Shown here in pieces: positions 52,828-61,125 of a stretch of 62,005 nucleotides of DNA. The stretch spans positions 1 to 62,005 of the forward strand of contig CAJYSA010000113.1 in the NCBI GenBank assembly GCA_913777325.1, read 5' to 3'. A program made the translations under genes and the position numbers. Under the pieces are notes generated by a model, which was not told the DNA's origin, did not search any database, and saw only the letters and a list, made by a program, of their open reading frames with translations. The stretch comes from an uncultured Sphingomonas sp. (GTDB lineage Bacteria; Pseudomonadota; Alphaproteobacteria; Sphingomonadales; Sphingomonadaceae). Positions within the stretch are counted from its first letter, which is position 1; every line of letters begins with the position of its first letter.

Positions 52828-54321
52828 ATGCGTCCATCCATGCTGTTCGCCACCGTCGCCGCCGTCGCGCTCGCCCCCGTGCCCGCCGGCGCGGTCGAGC
52901 TGATCTCCTCCTATGCCGTCGCGAACGGCACCGATCTGTCGGGGCTGTCGGGCACCGGCAACAACCGCTTCGGCGGGTTCGGGTCGGACCTCAGCTACGA
53001 TGCGGCGACCGGCACCTTCTGGAGCACCACCGATCGTGGCCCGGGGGGCGGCGTGCTGTCCTACGCGCCACGGCTGCAGGGCTTCACGCTCGACATCGAC
53101 AACGTCACCGGCAAGATCAACGGTTTCACGCTGACCAACACCGTCCTGTATCGCGACGGCGCCAACACGTTCAACGGCCTCAATCCGCAGTTGCTGAACG
53201 GCAGCGTCTCGGATCTCGGCCGCTCGCTCGATCCCGAGGGGCTGGCGCGCCTGCCCAACGGCAACTTCCTGGTGTCCGACGAATATGGCCCGTCGGTCTA
53301 TGAATTCGCCAAGGACGGCCAGTTCGTCCGCGCGTTCGAAGTGCCGTCGAACCTGGTCCCGCGCGACAGCAACGGCAACGTCGATTACGTCGGCGGTGCC
53401 GGCACGATCACCACCGGGCGGCAGGACAATCGCGGGTTCGAGGGGCTGACCGTCAGCCGCGACGGCAAGACCGCCTATGCGATCCTCCAGGATCCGCTGG
53501 TCAACGAAGGGCGCGCGCCCGACGGCTCGGCCAATGGCGCCTACAGCCGCAACACCCGCATCGTCGCGTTCGACGTCGCGACCGGCAAGCAGAGCGGGCA
53601 GTATATTTACCAACTCGAGTCGGTCGCCGACATCAACGCCGGCCTGTCGAAGAACCAGTTCGACGCCGACAAGCAGGGCCGCTCGATCGGCGTATCGTCG
53701 CTCCAGGCGGTCGGCGACAACAAGCTGCTGGTGCTGGAACGCGACAATCGCGGCTTCGGGGTCGACGATCCCAACGGCAAGAAGCCGGTCGGGTCGAAGC
53801 GCGTGTACGAGATCGATCTGACCAACGCCACCGACGTGACGAACGTCAGCCTGGCGGGCACCAACACCTTGCCGTCGGGGGTTGTCCCGGTGGCCAAGAG
53901 TGCGACCCCCTTCCTCGACATCGCCGCCGCGTTGAAGAAGATGGGACTGCCGGTGCCCGAGAAGATCGAGGGCTTCGCCTTCGGTCCGCGGCTGGCCGAC
54001 GGCAGCTATACGATGATCATCGTCACCGATAACGATTATTCGGTGACGCAATCGGGCAGCGGCCAGCAGTTCGACGTCTGCACCAGCGGCGTCGCCGGCA
54101 AGGGCACGAACGCGCAGGTCGCGCTGGGCGCGAGCTGCCCGGACGGCATGACGCTGCTGCCGAACATGGTCTACAGCTTCAAGGTCAGCGCCGCCGAATA
54201 TGCGCAGCTCACGGGCGCGGTGCCCGAGCCGGCGACCTGGGCGATGATGCTGACCGGCTTCGGCGTGGTCGGTGCCGCGCTGCGCCGCCGCCGCAAGGCG
54301 ACGGCCCGCGTGCTGGCGTGA
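52828..54321 (+). CDS. Esterase-like/phytase-family protein with PEPxxWA-CTERM signal
   Basis: A 497-aa secreted protein. The signal peptide (ending PAGA) is followed by a six-bladed beta-propeller type 'esterase-like activity of phytase' domain with DRGPGGG, RSLDPEGLARLPNGNFLVSDEYGPSVYEF and NRGFEGLTVSRDGK. The C-terminus is a sorting signal: PEPATWAMM, hydrophobic stretch, RRRRK. It is the second exosortase client in the window. The catalytic activity is a family prediction (phosphoesterase or phytase-like), not proven. It is a single-gene unit with a hairpin after it. Confidence 0.92.
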   Translation: MRPSMLFATVAAVALAPVPAGAVELISSYAVANGTDLSGLSGTGNNRFGGFGSDLSYDAATGTFWSTTDRGPGGGVLSYAPRLQGFTLDIDNVTGKINGFTLTNTVLYRDGANTFNGLNPQLLNGSVSDLGRSLDPEGLARLPNGNFLVSDEYGPSVYEFAKDGQFVRAFEVPSNLVPRDSNGNVDYVGGAGTITTGRQDNRGFEGLTVSRDGKTAYAILQDPLVNEGRAPDGSANGAYSRNTRIVAFDVATGKQSGQYIYQLESVADINAGLSKNQFDADKQGRSIGVSSLQAVGDNKLLVLERDNRGFGVDDPNGKKPVGSKRVYEIDLTNATDVTNVSLAGTNTLPSGVVPVAKSATPFLDIAAALKKMGLPVPEKIEGFAFGPRLADGSYTMIIVTDNDYSVTQSGSGQQFDVCTSGVAGKGTNAQVALGASCPDGMTLLPNMVYSFKVSAAEYAQLTGAVPEPATWAMMLTGFGVVGAALRRRRKATARVLA

Positions 54322-54330
54322 TCGCGATGT

Positions 54331-54353
54331 CCCCCGCTCGCCACGGGCGGGGG
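54331..54353 (+). terminator. Hairpin after the phytase-family PEP-CTERM gene
   Basis: CCCCCGC pairs with GCGGGGG across a nine-base loop that can itself partly pair, 10 bp past the stop codon. No T-run follows. Confidence 0.55.
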
Positions 54354-54415
54354 CCGGTCCGCCACTTCGCAACCGGGCACCTGTCGCGCCCTCGAGGCGC
54401 CCATGGTCAGGCGCG

Positions 54416-55768
54416 CTATCGCCGCCGATCCGGCATGATGCGCTCCACCCACGTGCCCAGCCGCCCGTGCGACCATGCCAGCGCGCGGTACAGCGCCAAC
54501 ACGCGACGCGCCCAACCGGTGTAGAGCGCCGGCCGCCGATAACGCAGTGCCACCCGCGCGAACCGGTGGCTGTCGCGCGCGATCATGTGCCGCATTCGAT
54601 AGATCAGCTTGCGCCGCAACGGCAGCGCGGCGGAGGGCGCGACGCGCTTCACCGCATGCACCCCTCGCCGGTGCCAGGTCAGCCGGTACGCCAGCCCCTC
54701 GCGCCGGTGGCGAAACCCGGCGGCCTGCGTCTCTTCCACGAACCGCGCGTCGACCGGCGTCAGCGCTAGCCGTCCATCGGCCACCGCCCCCTCGATCAAC
54801 GCGTGCATCGCCGCCGATCGCGCGATCACCACGTTCGTCCCGCGCCCGTCGGAGGCATAAGGCTCGACCCAGGCGTCACCGAACGCGACATCGGCGGTTT
54901 CCGCCACCACGTCGTCGCACCAGTCGCATGCCGGATTCTGGAAGAACCCCGCCCCCCAGTCGCCGTCCGCCAGATGCCACCAATCCTGGGCGCGCGCGCT
55001 GCCGTCGTCGAGCGTCAGGTGCGCGCGATACCAGTTCGCCGGGCGTCCCTCGTCCTTGATCCGGTAATCGACCGCGCGCACCCGCGCGATCGGCGCCTTT
55101 AGCTGCCATGCGAAACTGTCGACCATGCGCGCGCTCTTCTGGTGGCCGCAGAACAACCCCAACAGATGCGTCACGCGTTCCGCGATCACGGGATCGCTTT
55201 GCCGCAGCAGGTTCAGCGCCTTTGCGAAGCAAGGCACCGCGACCACCGCATAGCGCCCCGGCGTCGCGCGGATCGCCGCGATGATCGCCGACAGCTCGAC
55301 CGGGTAGTATCGCGACTTGGCCCCGCCCGCGATCTCCTCGCCGCTGCGCGACAATCGGTAACTGAAGAAGCGCCCGTGCTCGTGCGGCGCCGCCACCGGC
55401 GCGACATGCGCGACCGCATCGACCGCGCCGGTGCGCAGCAGTTCCGCCGCCACCCAGCTGACCATGCCGCCCGAGCTGCCAATGGCGCGAAACCCGCCCT
55501 CCGCGACATGCCCGACCCAGGTCGATTTATGCCGTCCCAACAGGTCGCTGTGCCGCGCCGCCGCCGGGAAGCGCGCCGCCGCGATCGCGTCCTCATCCGC
55601 CGCCGCTGGCGAGAAGGGACAGCGCGTCGCGAAGTCCGCCCCGCCGTCGCTGGCGGTGTCGGGCTTCCACAAGCCGTCGCGATCCATCGCCATCGCCGAT
55701 GCGCATCCCCCGCAGCCGATGCACAGGCCGGCGGCAACGACGTCGCGCGGGCGCAGGGCGTCAGCCAA
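54416..55768 (-). CDS. Coenzyme F420 hydrogenase/dehydrogenase beta-subunit-like FeS protein
   Basis: A 450-aa protein. An N-terminal CIGCGGC motif (near residue 17) is a partial [4Fe-4S] ferredoxin site; the following F420-type beta-subunit domains carry GSSGGMVSWVA, KSRYYPVELS, VVAVPCFAKALNLL and LGLFCGHQKS, with a second Cys pair (CDWCDD) near 300. The C-terminal 100 residues are Arg-rich. Such proteins occur next to polysaccharide pyruvyl transferases in EPS loci and are unlikely to use F420 here; a redox or flavin role in sugar modification is possible. The best start is a TTG at 55768, overlapping the pyruvyl transferase stop by 8 bp. Confidence 0.85.
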   Translation of the reverse strand: MADALRPRDVVAAGLCIGCGGCASAMAMDRDGLWKPDTASDGGADFATRCPFSPAAADEDAIAAARFPAAARHSDLLGRHKSTWVGHVAEGGFRAIGSSGGMVSWVAAELLRTGAVDAVAHVAPVAAPHEHGRFFSYRLSRSGEEIAGGAKSRYYPVELSAIIAAIRATPGRYAVVAVPCFAKALNLLRQSDPVIAERVTHLLGLFCGHQKSARMVDSFAWQLKAPIARVRAVDYRIKDEGRPANWYRAHLTLDDGSARAQDWWHLADGDWGAGFFQNPACDWCDDVVAETADVAFGDAWVEPYASDGRGTNVVIARSAAMHALIEGAVADGRLALTPVDARFVEETQAAGFRHRREGLAYRLTWHRRGVHAVKRVAPSAALPLRRKLIYRMRHMIARDSHRFARVALRYRRPALYTGWARRVLALYRALAWSHGRLGTWVERIMPDRRR

Positions 55769-56831
55769 GCGCGTCGGCCAGGAACCGCGTCGATCCGGCG
55801 CGCAGCTCCGCGATCCGCGCGCCGATCGCCGGGTCGTGCGGCGCGGCGAGCAACACGTCATATTCCGCCGCCGCCGTGGCGGGGGTGACGACGTGCCGCC
55901 TCGCGTCCAGCGCCACCGCCAGATCGCGGACCTTGTTGAAACGATAGGGCGAAGGCGCGGTGACGAACGGAGTGCCGTGGACCAGCGCGAAGACGCAGCC
56001 GTGGAAGAAATTGGTCACCAGCGCGCTCGCCCCCGCCACCCGCTCGGCGAATGCCGCCGGCCCGGCGTCGATCTCGTGCGTGTCCGCCCAATCGTTGCGA
56101 TAGCCGATGCTGTGCAGCCGTATGCCCGCGCGTGCGCTCCACCGCCGCATCGCTGCCGCCAGCCAGTCGGGCAGGCCATGGCCATAGACCAGTGCATATC
56201 GATCGCCGTCCGCTTCCCCTTGCGGCACATGGTCCGCGAACTGTAACACCGGATCCAGCACCAATGGCGGCGCCGTCCCGCGGGCGCGCTGCACCAGCAG
56301 TTGCGCATTGGCGTCGCGCACCGACACCGCCGAGAAGCGCCGCAGCCGTGCCGCCCAATCGTCGCTGATCCCGTCGGCGGCATCATGGTTGCCGAAGCTG
56401 GCGGCATAGGACAACAACCGCGCGTCGCGCACGCCATCGCCGAAGAACAGCGGCTTGCCGGCATACCAGGGGTGGCGGAAATTCCACACCTCGTCGCTGC
56501 CCACCACCACCGCGCGCACGTCCGGCACCGTCGTCGCATCGTCCAGCGCGAACGTGGGCGAGCGCGGCAGGGCGTCGACCGCAGAGACGAACCGCCGCGC
56601 CTTCGCCTTGTACGCCGGGAGGTCCGCCGCCGCAGTGCGCAGCGGCGCCGACGGCTGCAAGGCGCAGCGCCATTCCGCGCGCACCACCGCGTCGCTGTGA
56701 TGGTCGAGCAGCCGCGCGTCATGTCCCATCGCGCGCAACCCCTCCACTAGGCATCGCGCCTGCCAATAGGAGCCGTAGTTGACGGAACGGTGGAAGGTCA
56801 GGACGCCGACCGGCGCAGGCGATTCGTTCAT
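55761..56831 (-). CDS. Polysaccharide pyruvyl transferase family protein
   Basis: A 356-aa enzyme of the PS_pyruv_trans family, which adds ketal pyruvate from phosphoenolpyruvate to sugars. Features seen are GVLTFHRSVNYGSYWQARCL at the N-terminus, VVGSDEVWNF, SYAASFG, VSVRDANAQLLV, and VTNFFHGCVFALVHGTPFV with the conserved H-G pair. It is probably cytoplasmic, acting on lipid-linked intermediates. It overlaps the downstream FeS protein gene, a pairing known from other EPS clusters. A pyruvylated polymer would carry extra negative charge. Confidence 0.9.
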   Translation of the reverse strand: MNESPAPVGVLTFHRSVNYGSYWQARCLVEGLRAMGHDARLLDHHSDAVVRAEWRCALQPSAPLRTAAADLPAYKAKARRFVSAVDALPRSPTFALDDATTVPDVRAVVVGSDEVWNFRHPWYAGKPLFFGDGVRDARLLSYAASFGNHDAADGISDDWAARLRRFSAVSVRDANAQLLVQRARGTAPPLVLDPVLQFADHVPQGEADGDRYALVYGHGLPDWLAAAMRRWSARAGIRLHSIGYRNDWADTHEIDAGPAAFAERVAGASALVTNFFHGCVFALVHGTPFVTAPSPYRFNKVRDLAVALDARRHVVTPATAAAEYDVLLAAPHDPAIGARIAELRAGSTRFLADALG

Positions 56832-56927
56832 CGCCGCGACAATCGCCGGAAAAGCGCCTCGGTTCCAGCGGCTTGGCGTAGTCGGCGCGGTGACGCTTTC
56901 TCAACTTATCTGTGTTAACCATTGCCG

Positions 56928-57314
56928 ATGGATCTCGTGCATTCGTATAAGTCGCTGATCGACGTCATCGTCCTGCACGCGGGATCGGCGGCGCTGCTGC
57001 ACGTTCACGTCGGAATGGCGATCTACCTCGCGACGCTGATGATCGTGCGCCAGCGACGCGGCGGTATTATCGCGTTGCAGGTCGTGCTCGCCGCCGAGCT
57101 GGCGAACGAGGTGATGGACTGGCTGGCCGCCTCGCCGCGCTGGACGTGGGACGATACGATCTCCGACATCGTGCTGACGCTGATGTGGCCGATGGCGATC
57201 ACCGCGGTGAATGCGTGGCGCCGCCGGCGCTGGCGTCGCACCGTCGCGATGGGCGCGCGCGCGGCGACGATTTCACCTCCGGCAACGGGCCGTGCACCGA
57301 TTGCATCCACCTGA
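56928..57314 (+). CDS. Small multi-pass membrane protein of unknown function
   Basis: A 128-aa protein with three hydrophobic segments (about 8-18, 22-42 and 78-98) and an Arg-rich run (RRRRWRR) after the last, so the C-terminus is probably cytoplasmic. The AELANEVMDW and WDDTISDIVLTL segments place acidic residues within helices, loosely like VanZ-type proteins, but I do not assign it. No convincing ribosome site precedes the ATG at 56928, so it may be leaderless or start elsewhere (a TTG at 56922). It diverges from the pyruvyl transferase gene and precedes ugd. Confidence 0.6.
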   Translation: MDLVHSYKSLIDVIVLHAGSAALLHVHVGMAIYLATLMIVRQRRGGIIALQVVLAAELANEVMDWLAASPRWTWDDTISDIVLTLMWPMAITAVNAWRRRRWRRTVAMGARAATISPPATGRAPIAST

Positions 57315-57398
57315 ACGCTTGCCAGACGGGCGTGCGGGCCGCTAGCGCAAGTCACTGGGATGCCGCGCTGGCGCGGTTCATTCGAGGGAGCGACCGTC

Positions 57399-58700
57399 TT
57401 GCGCATTACCATGATCGGCTCGGGCTATGTCGGCCTGGTATCGGGCACCTGCTTTGCCGATTTCGGCCATGACGTGATCTGCGTCGACAAGGACAAGGGC
57501 AAGATCGACCGGCTGCTCGCCGGGAAGATGCCGATCTACGAGCCTGGCCTTGAGGATCTGGTCGCGCGCAACGTCGCGGCGGGTCGGCTGAAGTTCACCA
57601 CCGATCTGAAGGAAGCGGTCGCGGGGGCCGACGCGGTGTTCATCGGCGTCGGCACGCCGACCCGGCGCGGCGACGGCCATGCCGATCTGTCCTACGTCTA
57701 CGCCGCCGCCAAGGAGATCGGCGAGGCGCTGACCGGCTATACCGTGATCGTCACGAAGTCGACGGTGCCGGTCGGCACCGGCGACGAGGTGGAGCGGATC
57801 ATCCGCGAGGCCGCACCGAACGCCGAATTCGGCGTGGTGTCGAACCCGGAATTCCTGCGCGAGGGCGCGGCGATCGACGACTTCAAGCGTCCCGACCGGA
57901 TCGTGATCGGTTCGGGCGACGACCGCGCGACCGAGGTGATGCGCCAGGTCTATCGTCCGCTGTATCTCAACGCCGCGCCGATCCTGGTCACCGCGCGCCG
58001 CACCGCCGAGCTCATCAAATACGCCGGCAACGCGTTCCTTGCCACGAAGATCACCTTCATCAACGAGATTGCGGACCTGTGCGAAAAGGTCGGTGCGGAC
58101 GTGAAGGACGTCAGCCGCGGCATCGGGCTGGACAATCGCATCGGCTCCAAGTTCCTTCACGCCGGCCCCGGCTATGGCGGCTCGTGCTTCCCCAAGGACA
58201 CGCTGGCGCTGCTCAAGACCAGCCAGGATTATGACGCGCCGCAGCGGATCGTCGAGGCGGTGGTCGCGGTCAACGACAATCGCAAGCGTGCCATGGGCCG
58301 CAAGATCGTCCACGCGATGGGCGACGACGTGCGCGGCAAGACCATCGCGGTGCTGGGGCTGACGTTCAAGCCGAACACCGACGACATGCGCGATTCGCCC
58401 GCGATCGCGGTGATCCAGGCGCTGCAGGATGCTGGCGCGAAGGTGAAGGCGTTCGATCCGGAGGGCACCGAGCAGGCCAAGCTGGTGCTCGACAACGTCG
58501 AATATTGCGAGGGGCCGTACCAGGCGATTGAGGGCGCGGACGCGCTGGCGATCGTGACCGAGTGGGACGAATTCCGCGCGCTCGATCTGCCGCGCGTCAA
58601 GTCGCTCCTGAAGGAGCCGATCCTGATCGACCTGCGCAACATCTACACCCCCGCCGAGGTGAAGGCGGCGGGCTTCCACTACACCAGCATCGGCCGCTGA
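57399..58700 (+). CDS. ugd: UDP-glucose 6-dehydrogenase
   Basis: A 433-aa NAD-dependent enzyme oxidising UDP-glucose to UDP-glucuronate. The N-terminal NAD domain starts MRITMIGSGYVGLVSG; VGTPTRRGDGHADLSYV, KSTVPVGT, the catalytic Cys263 in GGSCFPKD, and LGLTFKPNTDDMRDSP follow. The start is a TTG at 57399 with GAGGGAG eight bases upstream; it reproduces the family's MRITMIG beginning, whereas the ATG at 57360 adds an unrelated leader. The product feeds the UDP-xylose synthase (22540-23496) and the UDP-GlcA 4-epimerase (40672-41667). A strong hairpin follows. Confidence 0.96.
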   Translation: MRITMIGSGYVGLVSGTCFADFGHDVICVDKDKGKIDRLLAGKMPIYEPGLEDLVARNVAAGRLKFTTDLKEAVAGADAVFIGVGTPTRRGDGHADLSYVYAAAKEIGEALTGYTVIVTKSTVPVGTGDEVERIIREAAPNAEFGVVSNPEFLREGAAIDDFKRPDRIVIGSGDDRATEVMRQVYRPLYLNAAPILVTARRTAELIKYAGNAFLATKITFINEIADLCEKVGADVKDVSRGIGLDNRIGSKFLHAGPGYGGSCFPKDTLALLKTSQDYDAPQRIVEAVVAVNDNRKRAMGRKIVHAMGDDVRGKTIAVLGLTFKPNTDDMRDSPAIAVIQALQDAGAKVKAFDPEGTEQAKLVLDNVEYCEGPYQAIEGADALAIVTEWDEFRALDLPRVKSLLKEPILIDLRNIYTPAEVKAAGFHYTSIGR

Positions 58701-58706
58701 GGTCGG

Positions 58707-58736
58707 GAACCGGCGCCGCGATCAAGGCGCCGGTTC
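58707..58736. terminator. Bidirectional hairpin between ugd and the convergent gene
   Basis: GAACCGGCGCC pairs perfectly with GGCGCCGGTTC around an eight-base loop, 7 bp after the ugd stop and 11 bp from the stop of the opposite gene. The location suits termination in both directions. Confidence 0.75.
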
Positions 58737-58746
58737 GCCCCGATGA

Positions 58747-59352
58747 CTATCCCGCGCCCGGCAGACAGGCGCGCTGCTGATCCACCCGATCCGCGCCGCC
58801 CGGCACGCGCGTCAGCACCGACAACGCCCGGCATGTCCGCGCGCCGTCCCGCTCCGGCTCCCCCGCCACGACGAAGCCGTGCACCTGTCCGGCGGTCTCA
58901 TACCATTCCTGCACCTCGCCGCTGCGCAGCGCCGCCGCGATCGCCTGTGCGCGGCTGCCCTCGTCACCGCGCACGTCCTCCACCACCGGCGTGGTCGCCT
59001 TCGTCGCGGCGACGGGGGTGCTGGCCACGGGCGGCGCGATCGTCGCGACGCGTGCCTTGGCGATCGGCTTGGCCGGCGCGATCGGCTGCTGCGGGACCGG
59101 CAGGCTTACCGAGTAGTGCGGCGCGCGCGGCGCAGGCATCCGGGTTGCCGCCATCGACAGGCCGCCCGCGCTCAGCGCCAATACGACACCCAGCGCGCCC
59201 GCGGCGCGCCAACCCGCCCCGCCGCGGGCACGCGGCGGCTCATAGAAGGGATAATTCGGCCCCGGCGCGGCACGGCGGTATTCCCGCGTGATCCTCAACG
59301 GCCCCAATTCGATCGTGGTGCGACACCACAGGTCACCGTCCGACACCGCCAC
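58747..59352 (-). CDS. Hypothetical single-pass membrane protein
   Basis: A 201-aa protein not recognised. The first 45 residues are soluble, with ITREYRRAAPGPNYPFYEPP; one membrane helix (about 47-68) follows; then a Pro/Ala linker (about 72-120) and a C-terminal domain of about 80 residues (SRAQAIAAALRSGEVQEWYETAGQVHG) ending with two Cys near residues 173 and 196, perhaps a disulfide in the periplasm. The start is uncertain: a GTG at 59352 is the longest. It is convergent with ugd. Confidence 0.65.
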   Translation of the reverse strand: MAVSDGDLWCRTTIELGPLRITREYRRAAPGPNYPFYEPPRARGGAGWRAAGALGVVLALSAGGLSMAATRMPAPRAPHYSVSLPVPQQPIAPAKPIAKARVATIAPPVASTPVAATKATTPVVEDVRGDEGSRAQAIAAALRSGEVQEWYETAGQVHGFVVAGEPERDGARTCRALSVLTRVPGGADRVDQQRACLPGAG

Positions 59353-59404
59353 CCCCGTTTACCACGTCCCTCATCGGCCAGCGCGACGCGATTGGCAAGA
59401 AGGC

Positions 59405-61009
59405 TCACCGCGCCATCGGCCCGCCGTACAACAGCCCGAAGTAATCGCCCTTGTTCCACACGGGTCGCTGCGGCGCATCGGCGATCTCGCGCGCGATCCG
59501 ATAGTTGGCATCGACGAAGCGCACGCCCTGATCCCATTGAATCGGCTGGCGAAGATCGTCGCATGGCTTGTGATAGCATTGGGCCATGAACGTCTCGACC
59601 GCCGCTTTTCCTGGCCCCTTGTAGCCCGGCCACAGAAAGACCGACGGCACACCTTTCTGCACGAAGCGATAATGATCCGATCGCACGAAGATCGCCTGCT
59701 CGGGCATCGGGTCCGGCGACAAACCCACGCCTATTCCCGCCACCGCGCGCGCGATGATCGGACCCAGCGTCGACCGATCGCCCCCGAACGCCACCATGTC
59801 CTCGAAACGATAGGTCAGGATCGGCATGTCCAGGTTCACATCCGCCACGATGTCGCGGACAGGCACCGGCGGGTGATTGGCGAAATAATCGCTTCCGATC
59901 AGCCCCTTCTCCTCGGCGGTTACCGCCAGGAAGATGATGTTGCGCTTGGGCGGCGGCGCAGTCTTGAAGCGCTTCGCGGCCTCGATCAGGCTCGCGATCC
60001 CGATCGCGTCGTCGAGCGCGCCGTTATAGATCGTGTCGCCATTCACCGCCGCACCGACTCCGACGTGATCGAGATGCGCGGACAGCACCACCGTTTCATT
60101 CCGCAACGCCGGGTCGCTCCCACGAAGCATGCCGACGACATTGGCGCTGGGGATCGCGCGAAAGGTGGTGCCCGTCGCCACCGAGAGGGCGCCGACACTG
60201 ATGGTCGGTCGTGTTTTCAAAACCTTGCGGGCCGCGCCTTTGGTCAACGCCGGCCACCGCGCGCCGAACAGCTTCGCGGCGCCCGCGGGGGACAAGGTGC
60301 CGAGCAGCGGGACGCCGGTGCTGCTTCCGGTGCCATCGGGGTGCGCCCAGGTGATGCGTTCGGCAGCGTGGCTCTTCATCACCGACGCGAACGACGGCGC
60401 GCCGCGCGCGGCCGGGCGAAGGTCCGCGATCGCGATCACGCCCACCGCGCCGTGACGGGCGGCCGCACTCTGTCGCGCCGCCGCGCTGCCGAAGGTCGCC
60501 GCCACTTCGCTCGGCAGGCCGGCGGGACTGCCGCCGACATAGGCGACGATCTTTCCGCGCACGTCGGTGCGGGCATAATCGTTCAGCCCGTAGGACGGAG
60601 CCTCCAGCCCGTAGCCGACGAAGACGACCGGCGCGGTGAGCGTGGTATGCCGTGCGGCCGGATTGGCGGACGGGGCATAATCCTTCCCGAAAACAAGCGC
60701 CTGACCCGCATTCCCGCCGTGAGCCCCGACCGTGAAACGCCCCTGCCCGTCCAGCTTGTAACCCGTCAGCGGCACCGTCTGCAGATACCCGCCGTCATCG
60801 CCCATCGGGGTGAGCCCGGCGGCGTAGAACTGTGCCGCAACATATTGAGCGGCAATGTCGAATTCGGGGTTGCCGACATCGCGGCCCTTCATCGCGTCCG
60901 ACGCCAGGAACATCACGTGCGACTTCATCGCCGCCTGGTCCGCCGGCAGCGTCTGCGCGATCGACGAGGTGGACAGCAGGAACAACGGAACAGCGAACGA
61001 ACGAAGCAT
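59405..61009 (-). CDS. M28-family metallopeptidase with PA domain, exported
   Basis: A 534-aa zinc peptidase. The signal peptide (LRSFAVPLFLLSTSSIAQ) is followed by a domain with an inserted protease-associated (PA) segment (about 130-280). The di-zinc ligands are visible in order: His in LSAHLDHVG, Asp in NGALDDAIG, Glu-Glu in TAEEKGLIGS, Asp in VNLDMP and His in CYHKPCDD. It probably acts as an aminopeptidase or glutamate-carboxypeptidase-like enzyme in the periplasm. The ATG at 61009 is preferred to 61042 because it begins the signal peptide. It diverges from pepN. Confidence 0.93.
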   Translation of the reverse strand: MLRSFAVPLFLLSTSSIAQTLPADQAAMKSHVMFLASDAMKGRDVGNPEFDIAAQYVAAQFYAAGLTPMGDDGGYLQTVPLTGYKLDGQGRFTVGAHGGNAGQALVFGKDYAPSANPAARHTTLTAPVVFVGYGLEAPSYGLNDYARTDVRGKIVAYVGGSPAGLPSEVAATFGSAAARQSAAARHGAVGVIAIADLRPAARGAPSFASVMKSHAAERITWAHPDGTGSSTGVPLLGTLSPAGAAKLFGARWPALTKGAARKVLKTRPTISVGALSVATGTTFRAIPSANVVGMLRGSDPALRNETVVLSAHLDHVGVGAAVNGDTIYNGALDDAIGIASLIEAAKRFKTAPPPKRNIIFLAVTAEEKGLIGSDYFANHPPVPVRDIVADVNLDMPILTYRFEDMVAFGGDRSTLGPIIARAVAGIGVGLSPDPMPEQAIFVRSDHYRFVQKGVPSVFLWPGYKGPGKAAVETFMAQCYHKPCDDLRQPIQWDQGVRFVDANYRIAREIADAPQRPVWNKGDYFGLLYGGPMAR

Positions 61010-61125
61010 GAAGGCGCCCGGACAATGCAAGAAAGTCCGCACCTTACGAGCAGGGATGGTTGCCGTCGAGACGATCGCGCGGCTTTCCCGATGGAACCAC
61101 GGGCGCGCTTTTGTATAGTCCCGTC

